Assembly (NCBI GenBank): GCA_905331475.1 | Contig: CAJNYU010000012.1 | Coordinates: 1 to 64,000 of the forward strand | Origin: Rotaria socialis | Lineage: Eukaryota > Rotifera > Eurotatoria > Philodinida > Philodinidae | Length of the DNA: 64,000 nt | Direction: 5' to 3' | Shown: positions 13,022-24,782 of the stretch, piece after piece | How the letters are laid out: each line of letters starts with the position of its first letter | Numbering within the stretch: position 1 is the first letter of the stretch | Notes under the pieces: generated by a model | Told to the model about the DNA's origin: nothing | What the model saw: the letters and a program-made list of their open reading frames with translations, nothing else | Database searches by the model: none | Position numbers and translations under genes: made by a program

Positions 13022-14716
13022 TTAACCAAATATATCAAGACCACCCATATCATCATCATCGGATTCCGGTTCTGGTTTTGCGGGTGCTTTGGCTGCTGGA
13101 GCTGCCGTTTTGGCAGCTGGTGCAGCAGTGGCTGGTGCTACAGCGGCGGCAAATTTCGATGGATCTTTCAAATATTCTTTCAACTAAAACGAAAACAACA
13201 ATAAAGTTATGATAGGATAAGATCTCAGCATCGGAAAGAAAATCTAAAAAATTCAACGGACTTCAGAACGCTGTTGGATAAGGTTATGATTCATCAGTTG
13301 CATATCAGTAGCAGAACTGGATAAAACATTCATCATTTGTCCGTTTACTGTTAGGTAGAATCGATCCGTGACTATCTGACAGTTTAGACTACTAAACTAA
13401 ATTTTTACTTACAGTTTTAGCTTGTTCGAAGTCGACATCAGTTTCGGCAGCTAATGCAAGTAAACGTTTAAATCCATTCATTATAAGATGAGGCGCTGAT
13501 GCTTGATTTGGATAGTTGATACCAAGTGAAAATGCTGCTAAACGTTGAACACCTTGAGAAAATTTCATACGCAAATCAGCTGGCTTAATATCAAGAATTG
13601 ATGGGTCGAAGCATGAACCAGAATCATAAACTAGAATTCAAAAAAACAGCCTTCTATTTTAAAATTAATAAAATAAAATAAAAATAATTTTACCTTGACG
13701 AATAATAAGACCATAGCTGAAGGGTGAAATGTTCAACATATTAAGTAATGTTGCTTCACTAGCACCAACTTTATCACCGATTTTAATTAAATGGACGTCA
13801 TTCTAAAAGTTTCACATATCATGTTTTTTCCTTATGCATCTATATCAAAGGATTTAATCGAACATCAATCAGTGTTTATCCCTTTGGACATTCAAATATT
13901 CTTGACTACTATTAGTTTCTGTGTATTACTGCAAAACAAACAGTTATTTCGAAAGTTTTCTTTTCTTTCGCAATTCCTTTTACTTTTCAAAACAAATTTG
14001 ACTTACAATAATTTCAATAGTACCACGTGTAATTTTTGTCGGAATTTGAAGTGCTTGAAAAAAGCTTGTTTTTTCAGGACCTAAACCAGTTACTTGAGCG
14101 GGTATAGTAACATCAACTGGCGCAATAGCACCGGCGCGAGCTGGAGCAGCGACCTGAAAAAAATATATAATTTTATCTTCATGAGTAAATTCTCCATTGA
14201 GAATTCACACCTTGTTTTCCAAAAGTTTGTCGCGAATAGAACTTAAATCATCTTTTGTAAAAACAAAGCCAATGTTTTCATAAACATGTGGTAATAGTTT
14301 GTCTAAACTTGAATTTTTTGACGTTTGTCCTCGAATTGTTTTACGCATCATTGTATTTTTTCCCATCATAAGAACTAAAAAAAACAGAAAACAAAAGATC
14401 ATATGGCGACGGAAGGTTCACAGTTCGAAATACGTTACCAGCATGGCCACGGAGAGATACACGGATCTTTTGCATTTGACGCGAACCGACATTATCAGCA
14501 CCAACAATGAATACTTTCGGATATTCATCCAAATATTGCTAAAAGCAAAGAAAAGCAGACAAAATAAAAAGTAAACTCTCAGATACGCATTATTCTCAAT
14601 GTTCCCGAAAAAACTCAGAATTGCAGAACACATTAAAATAGAAGGATCATCATTGAGCTTACCGTTAAACGCATTGTGTATTTAGCTTTCCATGTTGAAC
14701 GATCTTCTTTGACCAT
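13022..14716 (-). CDS. RPLP0: 60S acidic ribosomal protein P0 (uL10)
   Basis: Seven coding exons on the minus strand: 14663-14716, 14439-14538, 14211-14374, 14007-14153, 13694-13802, 13413-13630 and 13022-13183. They total 954 nt, 317 residues, which is the usual metazoan length. The protein starts [13 protein letters not shown] and contains the family motifs [74 protein letters not shown] and the Ala/Pro-rich hinge. P0 is the base of the ribosomal stalk: it binds 25S/28S rRNA and the P1/P2 dimers, and recruits GTPase factors. The acidic tail reads [13 protein letters not shown], slightly different from the common SDEDMGFGLFD. Every intron has GT..AG ends and consistent phase. Intron 6 houses a box C/D snoRNA. 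The gene is head to head with the KMT2 gene. Confidence 0.97.
13256..13344 (-). ncRNA. Intronic box C/D snoRNA in RPLP0 intron 6
   Basis: Read on the minus strand, an 89-nt segment has all box C/D elements in order: 5' stem ACGGAC (13344-13339), box C ATGATGA (13336-13330), box D' CTGA (13308-13305), box C' TGATGA (13296-13291), box D CTGA (13266-13263) and 3' stem GTCCGT (13261-13256), which pairs perfectly with the 5' stem. It lies about 72 nt upstream of the intron's 3' splice site, the spacing typical of splicing-dependent intronic snoRNAs. Such RNAs guide 2'-O-methylation of rRNA; the guide stretches would be those just upstream of D' and D. I could not assign a target without the rRNA sequence. 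Confidence 0.75.
14573..14660 (-). ncRNA. Possible second box C/D snoRNA in RPLP0 intron 1
   Basis: On the minus strand, a box C-like ATGATGA (14653-14647) and a box D CTGA (14582-14579) are bracketed by AAGCTC and GAGTTT, which form a 6-bp stem with one G-U pair. Another CTGA at 14618-14615 could be D'. Box C' is degenerate. The 5' stem overlaps the splice donor GTAAG, and the distance to the 3' splice site is only about 34 nt, so this candidate is much weaker than the one in intron 6. Confidence 0.35.
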
Positions 14717-15065
14717 TTTTTATTTTTGGTTTTTTCTTATATCTGAAGCAAAACAAAAACAGCAAGCTAGCAAGAAACTTGTTCAGAATAAAAATGACGA
14801 ACACTGGCCTATCAATCGGCCTCCATAGAAATAAATAAAAACAACAACTATCGATGAGTACGATTTTATTGTTGAAGAAAACAAATTATAAATTTTTTTT
14901 GAATCAGTTTTTTCTTAAAATTGTGCAGAATGTTTTTTCTATCGTGTGATGTTTTCTTTTCTTCAAAAAAATAAAATGAATGGAGGCTCACGTAACATTC
15001 AAATGGTAGATAAACCAATCAAAATGATTGTTTCAATACGAATGCTGCCAAATGAATGACAATAC
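14717..15065. promoter_or_regulatory. Shared divergent promoter interval RPLP0 / KMT2
   Basis: Only 349 bp separate the ATG of RPLP0 (-) from the ATG of the trithorax-like gene (+). It contains T-rich and A-rich tracts and no TATA box I would trust. Both 5' untranslated regions and promoters must lie here unless there are unseen upstream exons. Confidence 0.45.
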
Positions 15066-18000
15066 ATGGCACACATTGAAACGGCCATGCTTGAACCTGT
15101 AGCAGCTAAAACAAAAAATATAACATCTTTTGTTAAACAAGAACGTCCAAAACGAGAGTGCCGTTCACGTAAACGTCGCTATGATATTGAACAATATTCA
15201 ACAAAACGTCATAAAAATGATCAAATCGATACTGAAGAACAAGATGATAGCCCTTGTACATTTCGTTTAGCCCTATCGGATACAGATGAAGAAAATGATA
15301 ATGAATCGAAATGTTCAACAAGTGATGATACAGAACCATCATCAATAAAACAAGTTGATGATAATAGTGATATTGAAGAAAATGAAGACGACACAACGAA
15401 TATCTATTTTTCGAAACCATCAACTGATCAACATCGTCACATTCCCGTAGTTGCCAATGAAGCAATTCTTCAACAACAACAAGCATTAAGTCGATATTCA
15501 AAAAGATTAATTTCACAATTTAAATATTTATACGATCAAGGCTTAAGAAAAACAATTCAACCAACAACTACATTAGATTATTCTGATAATCAGAATAATG
15601 AAATTTATCTTGAAAAATTACGATGGGAATTAAGAAATACATTCAATCGAATTGATCTTTTTAAAGAAGGTTATTGTGTTTTATCAAATGAACCTTTTCC
15701 ATTCTATTCACTTTGTTATATGGTAAATATTTTTTCTACAAATTATATTACAGAATCAATTTAAAATTGTGCTCAGAAATAAGTCAGTTCTACTATGAAA
15801 ATTTTAGATCGTAGTATTATTTCTATTCGAAAAGGGAAATTAAAAGGCCTCAAATGTTCACGTAAGAGTATTATTGTTAATGTTTATCGCCATGCAAAGC
15901 TGCAACTCAAACATAGTCTCGAGTCAGAACGATTTTATCACTCCGTTTCTTTTTTTCAACTCGATTATGTATACAGTTAAGATTAGATCATATATATTTA
16001 TGCCATTTTTAATCCATAGTGAAGACCAGAGGAAACATGAAACTTCTTGCAGTACACAAAGAAAATTCATCAAGCACAGTACTTTCTCAATCAAGCAAAG
16101 ACTGAATGTTCGTTCAATTTTTCTTACATATTCAATCCTTGGCTTAGTCTAATCGATATTTCATTCTTAATCTAGTAACAAATTGCACGTCTCAACCTTT
16201 CAGAACAATCGTGTAATATTTCTCTAATTCAACTATTCTAACTTGGGAATCCCTGAAGTCTTCTAGTAGGCTCATTATAGTTCTGATATTCAGCTATTTC
16301 TATAAATAGATAATCACTGTTCAAGGTTTACTTCTTGTCATCTTTTTGCTTCCTCACAAAATAAAATTCATAGAATTGTTCATGATAGTCTCGAACTATT
16401 TTTTTTTCGATTTTAGTGTGGTTCAGTGGGTTCAGATTTGATCTATTGTAATTGTTGCTGTGAAGCCTATCATCCAACTTGTTTAAATAATTATGAACGT
16501 CCTCAATTCAATTCATCATCGGACTCGTGGCTCTGCCCAAATTGTAATGTATGTAATATATGTGGCTTATTAACTCATCCAAATTTTTTATCACGCATGA
16601 CCAATGAACAAAATCTATCATCTCAATTGATATCGTGTTTTGATTGTAAACGAAACTTTCATTTAAAATGTATAAAAAGATTTAAAGACGATCAACTCAA
16701 TGAATTAAATAATCTCAACAATAATAATAATAATATCAATAACAATTCTATAGTGTCCTTATCACGTTTATCAAATAGTTATTTAATAAATCAAACGTGG
16801 TTTTGCCCATCATGTATTAAATGTGATTGTGGACAACCATTAGTATCCAACGATCGTAATATACTTTCGTTAGCAAAAACATTTTCATCTCAACAATCAC
16901 TGATGTGTTTTGATTGTGTAAATAGTATTAAATTAATTCGTATGCAAAAAAATGATAACATTGAAAAATGTCATCTATGCGAGAAATATATTGAACAAAT
17001 GTTTCCTAAACAACAACAAAAACAAATCAATTATTTCTTACAATGTATTAAATGTAGAAATCGTTTTCATCCAAAATGTGATGGTTACTTAAATGAAGAT
17101 GCAGATATCATACCACATATTAGACATTTATGTTTAAATATTATATGTTCAAAATGTGATTCAGATGAAAAAGAAAAACTTAAAAAATCTTTACTGGATT
17201 ATAAACTTCAATGTAAGAATTCATTGCTTCTTTTTTGTTCTCGTAGTTAGGAAAGTCGTAGTTCGAGTACTGAGCAATAGTATCGCGGATAGGACTGAGA
17301 ATGTTCTGACGTTTTTTCTTCATTTTATTATAGGCCTCAAAACAATCCTCTCGAGTATTTTATCAACATTACAATTAATTGTGTATGATGAAAATCGACT
17401 AAACAAAATTCAATCTTATACATCAAATCTTCAAAAATTACATGAATCTCGTGAACAAAGTTTAAATCTTAATATATTTCTTAATGATTTACTTACACTA
17501 ATTCGACGTCTTCTCACTAGTAACGATATTTACCGTTGGCAATCAGCTATCGATGGTTGTATTATACGGCAATGTCCCTGGTTTAAATCTTCACTATTAT
17601 TATCATCAAATAATAAAACATCGAATTCTTCATCTTCATTAAGCAATCATCATCATCATTTTCAACCACCACCATCAATGGATCATACCTATGCTTTCAA
17701 TAATGAACATAGTTTAAATGAAAAATCAATAAATTCATTATTAAATTATCTTGATCAAAATCAAACAAATGAAATCGATCAATTTAATAATTTCCATAAA
17801 GTCGATAGAAGAAAATGTCAAATATGTGAAACATTATCCGATCATATAGTGCCGAATATTGGTCGTCTTGTATCATTCGGTATTAATCAATGGGTACATG
17901 TTGGTTGTATACTTCCAGCGTATGCTAAAAATCTCGATCAACCTCCATTTATATTACGAAATATACGTGAAACAGTAGTTCGATGTCAAACAAAATATGT

Positions 18001-21000
18001 ATGTGCAATATGTTCAAAATTGGGTGCTAGCGTACATTGCCATGAAAATGAATGTTATCAACGTTTTCATTGTGCTTGTATACAAAAACATTATTCAACA
18101 GTCGATAAAAATATTCAAGAACAATTAAATATTAAAAATGGATATTTACCTAATTTAACAACATTATGTTTAAAACACAATGGATCAAAAACAGCAAATA
18201 ATGCAAAACGTGACAGTACTGATGGAGTTAATCCCGAAGAACCCAAAGATACTTCGAATAATAGTATGTAATTTTATTTGAAATTTGTTTTTTCTTAATC
18301 AAATTCAGAGACTAAGAACATACCAAAAAACAAAATAATTTTTATAAAATAAAAATTAAAGCAATCAGTTACAACGCATTATTTCTATTTTAGAAAAGGT
18401 GCATATAGAATAAAGTGCAGGGTGCGTGGGAATGTTATTAAAAAATATACAACTTAGAAAATAACCTCACTTTGAAATAGTAGATGTGCATTTCTTTTTT
18501 GTGAAGATTTTCTTCTAGCGTACGATTATGAGTAAAACTTTCACGATAAAATCTGTTTAGATGCTACAAATCTTCCAAAAATAAAAACGGTGAATACTTC
18601 GTCAACTGTTTATGGTGATCTATCAAATAATTTAGTTGAATTCGCTTTAATCAATGTTCGTCTATGCATTGGTTCACTACAAATCGAATCGTTGGGTAAT
18701 TTCGATTATCAAATCGACAAAGCTGATGAGAATTTTTTCTCTAATAAAAATTATCCAAATAATTATCGTGCATCACGTTTATTTTGGAGTATAAAAAATC
18801 CTCATAAAAAAACTGTCTATCATTTACATATTAATATTGAACAAACTTATCATAATGATGAAGCAAATCATAAAGTTATCGAACATCCGATGGCCGATAA
18901 ACAGATTCACGTGGAAGAATTATATGATATATGTCGGAAGTACTTTGACAAGTTTCAAAAAAAAATTGATCAACATTCAGTTTATATTGAAGAATTTTGT
19001 CAACGAAATTCAATTAATAAAAAACCAATACCAAGTCAAACAGCAAATAGAAAAAGAGCAGCTAATGGTACTGGTCTTACAAAACGATTAACAAAAGCAA
19101 ATCCATCCTGTGTAAAACGACAAACACCAAAAGCTGCCTTGAAGAATGTTTCTCGGCCACGCAATAGATTTGCAAATGAAAAACAATCGCAAATGTCCTT
19201 AACAATAAAACAAAATCCTGCAAAAGATAATTCAACATTGACTGTCAATAATAAAATAAATGAAATACAAAATTTACTTCCGGATGATTTCTTAAAGTCA
19301 ACTAATGTATCACAATTTGCCTTAGCACTTGTACAAGCACTTCGACATGTTGGACAATCAACTAAAATGTAGGAGCGAAAAAGCCTAGGCGACCATTTGT
19401 TTCTCATGAAATTAATTAATTTTTATTTTAGACAACAACAGGAACCAAGTATGAATTTTAATTTATTAAATCCAATGAGTCATACAACGAATGGAATAAT
19501 AATGGACAAAAATAATGATATTCTTTTAAAGCAGCTACTAAAAAATATGACAGTATCACAGCAATTGAATGGTATTTATTAAATTTTTCATAGACAAATC
19601 TAATCAAAATGTTAAAAGTCACAGTTCGATTACTGAATAGCTTCGTATCTTTTCAAGGATTTTATAGAGACAATAATTTCCTATCGAAGGATTAGGTTGA
19701 TTGCAAATATGATCGCTGTCGAGTTTAATTATCAAGAGTGATGTGAAGAAGCGAAAAGTCATGTTTATTAATGTTCTCTTATAAATGTGAAAACCCGACG
19801 CATTCATAATAGACCAATGAGCGATTTTGTATTGACAAAAGTTCTATTGTCTTGTTTGACGTCAAACTTTAGCTTTAAATAGACTTGTATAATAAACATA
19901 CTGCACGAATAGAAGACTTCCTTTCGGTAATTAACATCTAGTAAAAAAATAAACCTTAGATTAGTCAGAAGGGTTGTTTCAAGGTTATTTTTTGTGACCT
20001 GAACAACTAAAGACAACAATGATTTATACCATATTTAGCCTATCAAAACAACCTACCCTGGAAAAAATTTCTTTTGTCCTGAGGACTTGACGAAACAAAA
20101 AAAAGATCAGATGTCTTCTATTGTAAAATTGAATAGATAGAAGATATTATCGAGGCGCGCTAGTCCAATTAGAGAACCAAAATACCCTAGCATTCATCGT
20201 GTAAACAATAAAATAATTTATTCAATGAAAAGTGAATAAATAATAAATTTTTACTACGACTGTTTTCTATTCAGATTCTCAAGTATCGACATTAAATTCA
20301 TTGCAATTATCTTCACATACATCTCAATGGCATTCGGCTACATCTACGCAAACTGAAGTACTGTCAAAATCACACGCTGATTCTCAACGTAAAATTGATT
20401 TTCTCATTTGTTCTCTATTTATTTTCGTTCGTTCTATTATAGATTCCTATGCACTAGTAAATGGTTCAATACCTTTAGTAGATACAACTGACAATACTTC
20501 TAATTTATTTCCCAAATCAACATGTATACCACAAGTAGATGGTTCAATCGATGATGATGATGATGACGACTGTATTCGCGTATCTTCTATTGTGATAAAT
20601 TTTTTAATTGACGAAATCGATAAATCAGATTCAAAACATTTTCGTACCAATAGTGAATATTCAATAGATTTATCTGATTATGTAAATGCAGAAAAACTAG
20701 TAAATCTTACTCCAATATCACCTACAAATCGTCATCAAATACAAGATTCTGAAAAGAAAAAATCTCTATCGTCTGATGATCTTATTCAATTATATAAACA
20801 ATGGTCAAAATCGAATTTTTCTCGTGTTCAATTTACTATCACAAATGACGAAGGTTATGAAATTAAATCCGATGATTTAGATTCAGCATGGTCGACCATT
20901 ATTAATTCAATACGTAATTCTCGTGATGATATGAATTTACCACATTTATCAATGGTCCATGATGAATTAAATGGACATAAAATGTTCGGTTTAACAAAAT

Positions 21001-22030
21001 CAATTATTCAAATAATGCTCAACCAAATGTATACAAATCAACAGCAACAAACTGGAACAACAATTTTATTACCATTATCATCATCATCATCATCATCATC
21101 ATCATTATCATTGAATACCATCAATAATAATAATAATAATAATTCAACATGTTCAATAGAAAATTTTACTAAGAAAAAAATGTTATCATCAAGTTCAAGA
21201 TCAAATACATTTGATAGAAGAACTCGTGAACGTCAACGATTTGGTTGGTTATTAAATCATAGCAGAAAAATTGAATATGCACTCAAGTCTTTCGAAATCG
21301 ATAATGCACTCGCTTATGCAAGGTAAATTTCTTTTCCTTTTTGTTTTTGTTTTGAAAAACATAATTCTGAAAGATCTACAACGACAAGAATATATATCGG
21401 ATTCTCATATTAAACTGTATCTCTTCTTTAGACGAATTCTTCTTGAAGAGGCATCGGTTTGCTTACGTCTATATCATTTACATTATTTTTCTGAACGTGT
21501 TTTACTTGTTGGCTCGTCTCCAATACATGGCTGTGGCTTATTTACTTTAGTAGATTTAATTGAAGGACAAATGATTGTTGAATATACAGGCGAAGTGGTT
21601 CGACCATGCCTTACAGATAAACGTGAACGTGAGAATGAAGGAAAAGTAAGAAAATAAGAAAAATAAAACATAAAGTTTCACTATGTATTTTGTTAGGGTT
21701 TTGGCTGTTATATGTTTACTGTTGATTCAATGAATGTTATCGATGCTACGCATCGCGGAAATAAAGCTCGATTTATTAATCATAATTGTGAAGTAATATA
21801 TAGAAACGAAATATTTCACCAAAAAAAATGATTTTATATAATGTTTTCTATTTTAGCCAAATTGTTTTGCTAAAACTGTTTTATCGGGCGGTATTAAGCA
21901 TATTGTTATTTATGCACTGACGGATATTTCTCGTGGATCAGAATTAACGTATGATTATTCATTTCCCGAAGAAGATGTTAAAATTCCTTGTCATTGTGGG
22001 ACAACTAAATGCCGAGTTTATTTAAACTGA
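15066..22030 (+). CDS. Trithorax/KMT2-type histone H3K4 methyltransferase
   Basis: Exons 15066-15722, 16417-17212, 17334-18263, 18561-19368, 19432-19571, 20275-20388, 20443-21322, 21432-21645, 21697-21792 and 21857-22030 join in phase to about 1,602 residues. In order: a basic N-terminus (KRECRSRKRRYD) and an acidic stretch; PHD fingers 1-3 across about 218-480; an extended PHD at about 645-765 (CQIC..HVGC..CAICSKLGASV..RFHCAC..LCLKH); FYRN at about 828-888 (GSLQIESLG); FYRC at about 1230-1344; SET from about 1466 with SSPIHGCGLF, FGCYMF, RFINHNCEPNC and ELTYDYSF; and a post-SET CHCGTTKC at the C-terminus. This is the trithorax/MLL1-2 order. Such enzymes methylate H3K4 in complexes with WDR5, RBBP5 and ASH2L. 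The protein is under half the length of fly or human relatives, and no CXXC domain is visible. The 54-nt intron 20389-20442 is a multiple of three and could be retained; its translation is hydrophobic and unlike the family. Confidence 0.92.
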
Positions 22031-24782
22031 TGCGATCTATTTGTATATACATTTATGTTTATTGCTACTAGTCAATACACTTGTTTTGCTCTCTCTCTCT
22101 CTCTCTCTCTTGTTCTACTCTCAGATTCGCCTTCTTTATATGTTGATTTACTTTATGTAAGAGTGTATTTTTTTCCTTTTCTTTTTGATATATGTATTAT
22201 AGAAATAGATAAAACGAATAAGAAACTATTAATTAAAACAATGATTTTTTTTCTGTGAAATTTATTTCTACCAGATCTGAAGATCTTTTAAGTGCTTTTA
22301 GAGTTTGTGATAAATTTGAACGTGTTTGGGTTACATACTCATAGATGCAAAACGAATGTAGAGATCTAATGTGTTTATGGTTTGTAAGAAAAGCTCAAGG
22401 GCATTCATTACCATGACTAAATCTAAAAGACTTCCGTGACTAAAAATGAGCCATACCAAGATATGAGTCACTTAAGTATGAAGTAATCATAAGCCTCTTT
22501 TCTTTATATATATAATAATGCTCCGACCATTTTTTTTTATAAATATAATGAACAATCCATTCACATTATTTGCATTCAAAGCTCTTCTCAATCAGTTCTA
22601 CAAAGAGAAAACAATAGAGTGAATGAATAATATTGTACTTATGCGCTAAATCTATCAATTTAGGCTTTACAATCATTCAATATTCACCGGATATGTGGAT
22701 TTAATCTACAAAACAAAAACGAATATGGAGCAATTAGAAATTAACTGATTAAAATGAATTATTAGTTGTATTATCTTAAAAATAGAATAATTTTCATCTT
22801 TTGTCTTACACTCCGAAGTATTCATTGGAGAATACAAAATGACATACAACAGTTTATTCAACATTTATTATCCTGTTTGAACGGTCGATTATTTGCAAGA
22901 CACGAAGTTATTCATTCCTATAAATTACAATAGAATTGACGCTAGATTCATGAAATCTTATGCTAAAAGAAAGCAAAAGATATACCTGTCAGAAATATAA
23001 TACGTTGTAAAAATTTCTCTTTCGAACGAATGATCTATAGATCCTGGAGGACGATCTTTTTTTCCACAACGCAGATACAAAATGTATCGTACAATAACGA
23101 TCCAATTCCTAAGAATATTCTATCCATAATATATAAAATACTCTTTTACCTCAGAAAACTATTATTAAATAAATAGGTGATTATACTTAAAACACAACGA
23201 ACTTTTTATGAGACGTGTTTTTTAATCTCATTTGTCTAAAATATTCTCGGCTCTTTTTACTTGATATTTCCTTTAGGTATACTATGTTGTTTCTATTTTG
23301 TATTCCCAGTTAAGTGCAGCCAATTTTATAGTCTATTTCAAATATATCATTAAAACATCCAGGCAACCGTATTTAATAATTCTATCTTGAATTTTTACAT
23401 ATTGATTGGCAACTTTAATTACGTCCTTATATGCATGCGACTATTCAATAATTTAAACTTTTTATTTAAAAATAGGAGCTCAAAAAGAACGATTGCAATC
23501 GAATTCGTTTTTCTTCCAAGAAGATTTGTGAGTCATCGTTCAATTTTTTACTTGCATAAATACTATAGGAATTCAAGCATAACAAATTCATATTGTTGAA
23601 AACGTTTTACTATCGAAAGTGATCATGTTAAAAATACGATTATTCAAAGCATAATATTATTTCGCATCAGGAAAAATAGTTGACATCAAATTATGAATGC
23701 TCAAGTTGTTCTTATAGGACATCTTGTGATGCATATAATATGATTTTAGATAACTTTAACCATGCAGCGAAACATGGCTAACATATTATTATTATTCATT
23801 TTGACCAGAAGTATCTTTATATACCTTAGTCGAACTTTTGTTTTTGCAAACGCATGCAATTCTTGACTTTCTTGATCAAGAAAGTCAAGAACTATGATGG
23901 ACACATCTTGAGCTCAAGTCTTAGCAAGCGCATGAATAAAAAAGTTCGACTAGGGTAGTTTGTATTTACTGCACATATGGAATATGAAAATAATTTTTAT
24001 TCTAGTACATCGAAAGAATTTTCATAGCATTTGTGAAAGAATTCTTTAATAGTGTCATAGTTCTCGTTATTTTTTGATAGAGAAAGCATATGATTTTCGT
24101 CTCATTGTTCGGGGTTCTTTTTCCTATGAAAAGAAAAGAAAAGAAGCATGCTAGCTTCGTTTGATACTCAGCATCGAGTGATGATCCTATTGATGAGAAG
24201 GAAAACGAGGGTGAGCTTTTCTCTTTTCCTTTTGTCGAACTAGAAATAAGAATACAAGGAAGAGAAAAAAACAGCGTAGCAAAGACAGCCCATATATATA
24301 TATATAAGTTACTTGTTTAGCTATTCATTCATTGGGGTTTGATTATATTCTACACATAAGACTGAGCTTCTCAGTCGGTTCGATGAAGTCTTTTTCCTCT
24401 TGAAATAAATAACGAGAAAAGAGCGCTGACTGAAAAAGAAGAAAAAAAGAATATCTTGTTTTCCTCTACTACTATATAGGAACGCTAAGAGAAGCGATAA
24501 CGACGACGATGTTGAACGTAAGACTAAGAAAAAAATGCTCATATTCATTTTGACTCCACTCTACTTTGATAGTGACAACACCAGGCACTAAAGTGTTCTC
24601 TCTTTTTTCTCATCTCTCTTTTCATTCTCTTACTTCGTAGACATAAATAAATAAATATATATATATATATATATTTATACATCTTCGCTTATTCAGAACT
24701 CATTTCTATATGAGTTTTGAAAGAACGGATCACACTCAACATAAAACAACTTGACAACATATAAGCGAGATATATATTTCAG
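22031..24782. other. Intergenic region with microsatellites and a foldback repeat
   Basis: No supported gene. It contains a (CT)n tract at about 22090-22110, a foldback element at 23826-23953 (listed separately), and (TA)n tracts at 24293-24306 and 24654-24674 shortly before the next gene. Confidence 0.5.
23826..23953. repeat. Small foldback (MITE-like) element
   Basis: The ends TAGTCGAACTTTT and AAAAGTTCGACTA are inverted copies, followed inward by related inverted sequence around CGCATG. At the left centre is a 32-bp perfect palindrome (about 23861-23892) centred on TGATCA. No coding capacity and no clear target-site duplication were found. Confidence 0.6.

Noticed and set aside
13803-14006. 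Hairpin in RPLP0 intron 4 considered as H/ACA snoRNA
   Set aside because: Only one hairpin with a possible H box and no second hairpin plus ACA at the correct place.
13791-14084. Plus-strand open frame of 97 codons inside RPLP0
   Set aside because: It overlaps exons and an intron of RPLP0 on the opposite strand and has no protein-like features of its own.
20389-20442. Hydrophobic peptide insertion in KMT2 considered as coding
   Set aside because: Ends are GTAAAA..TTATAG and the translation is unlike the family; treated as a 54-nt intron whose length happens to keep frame.
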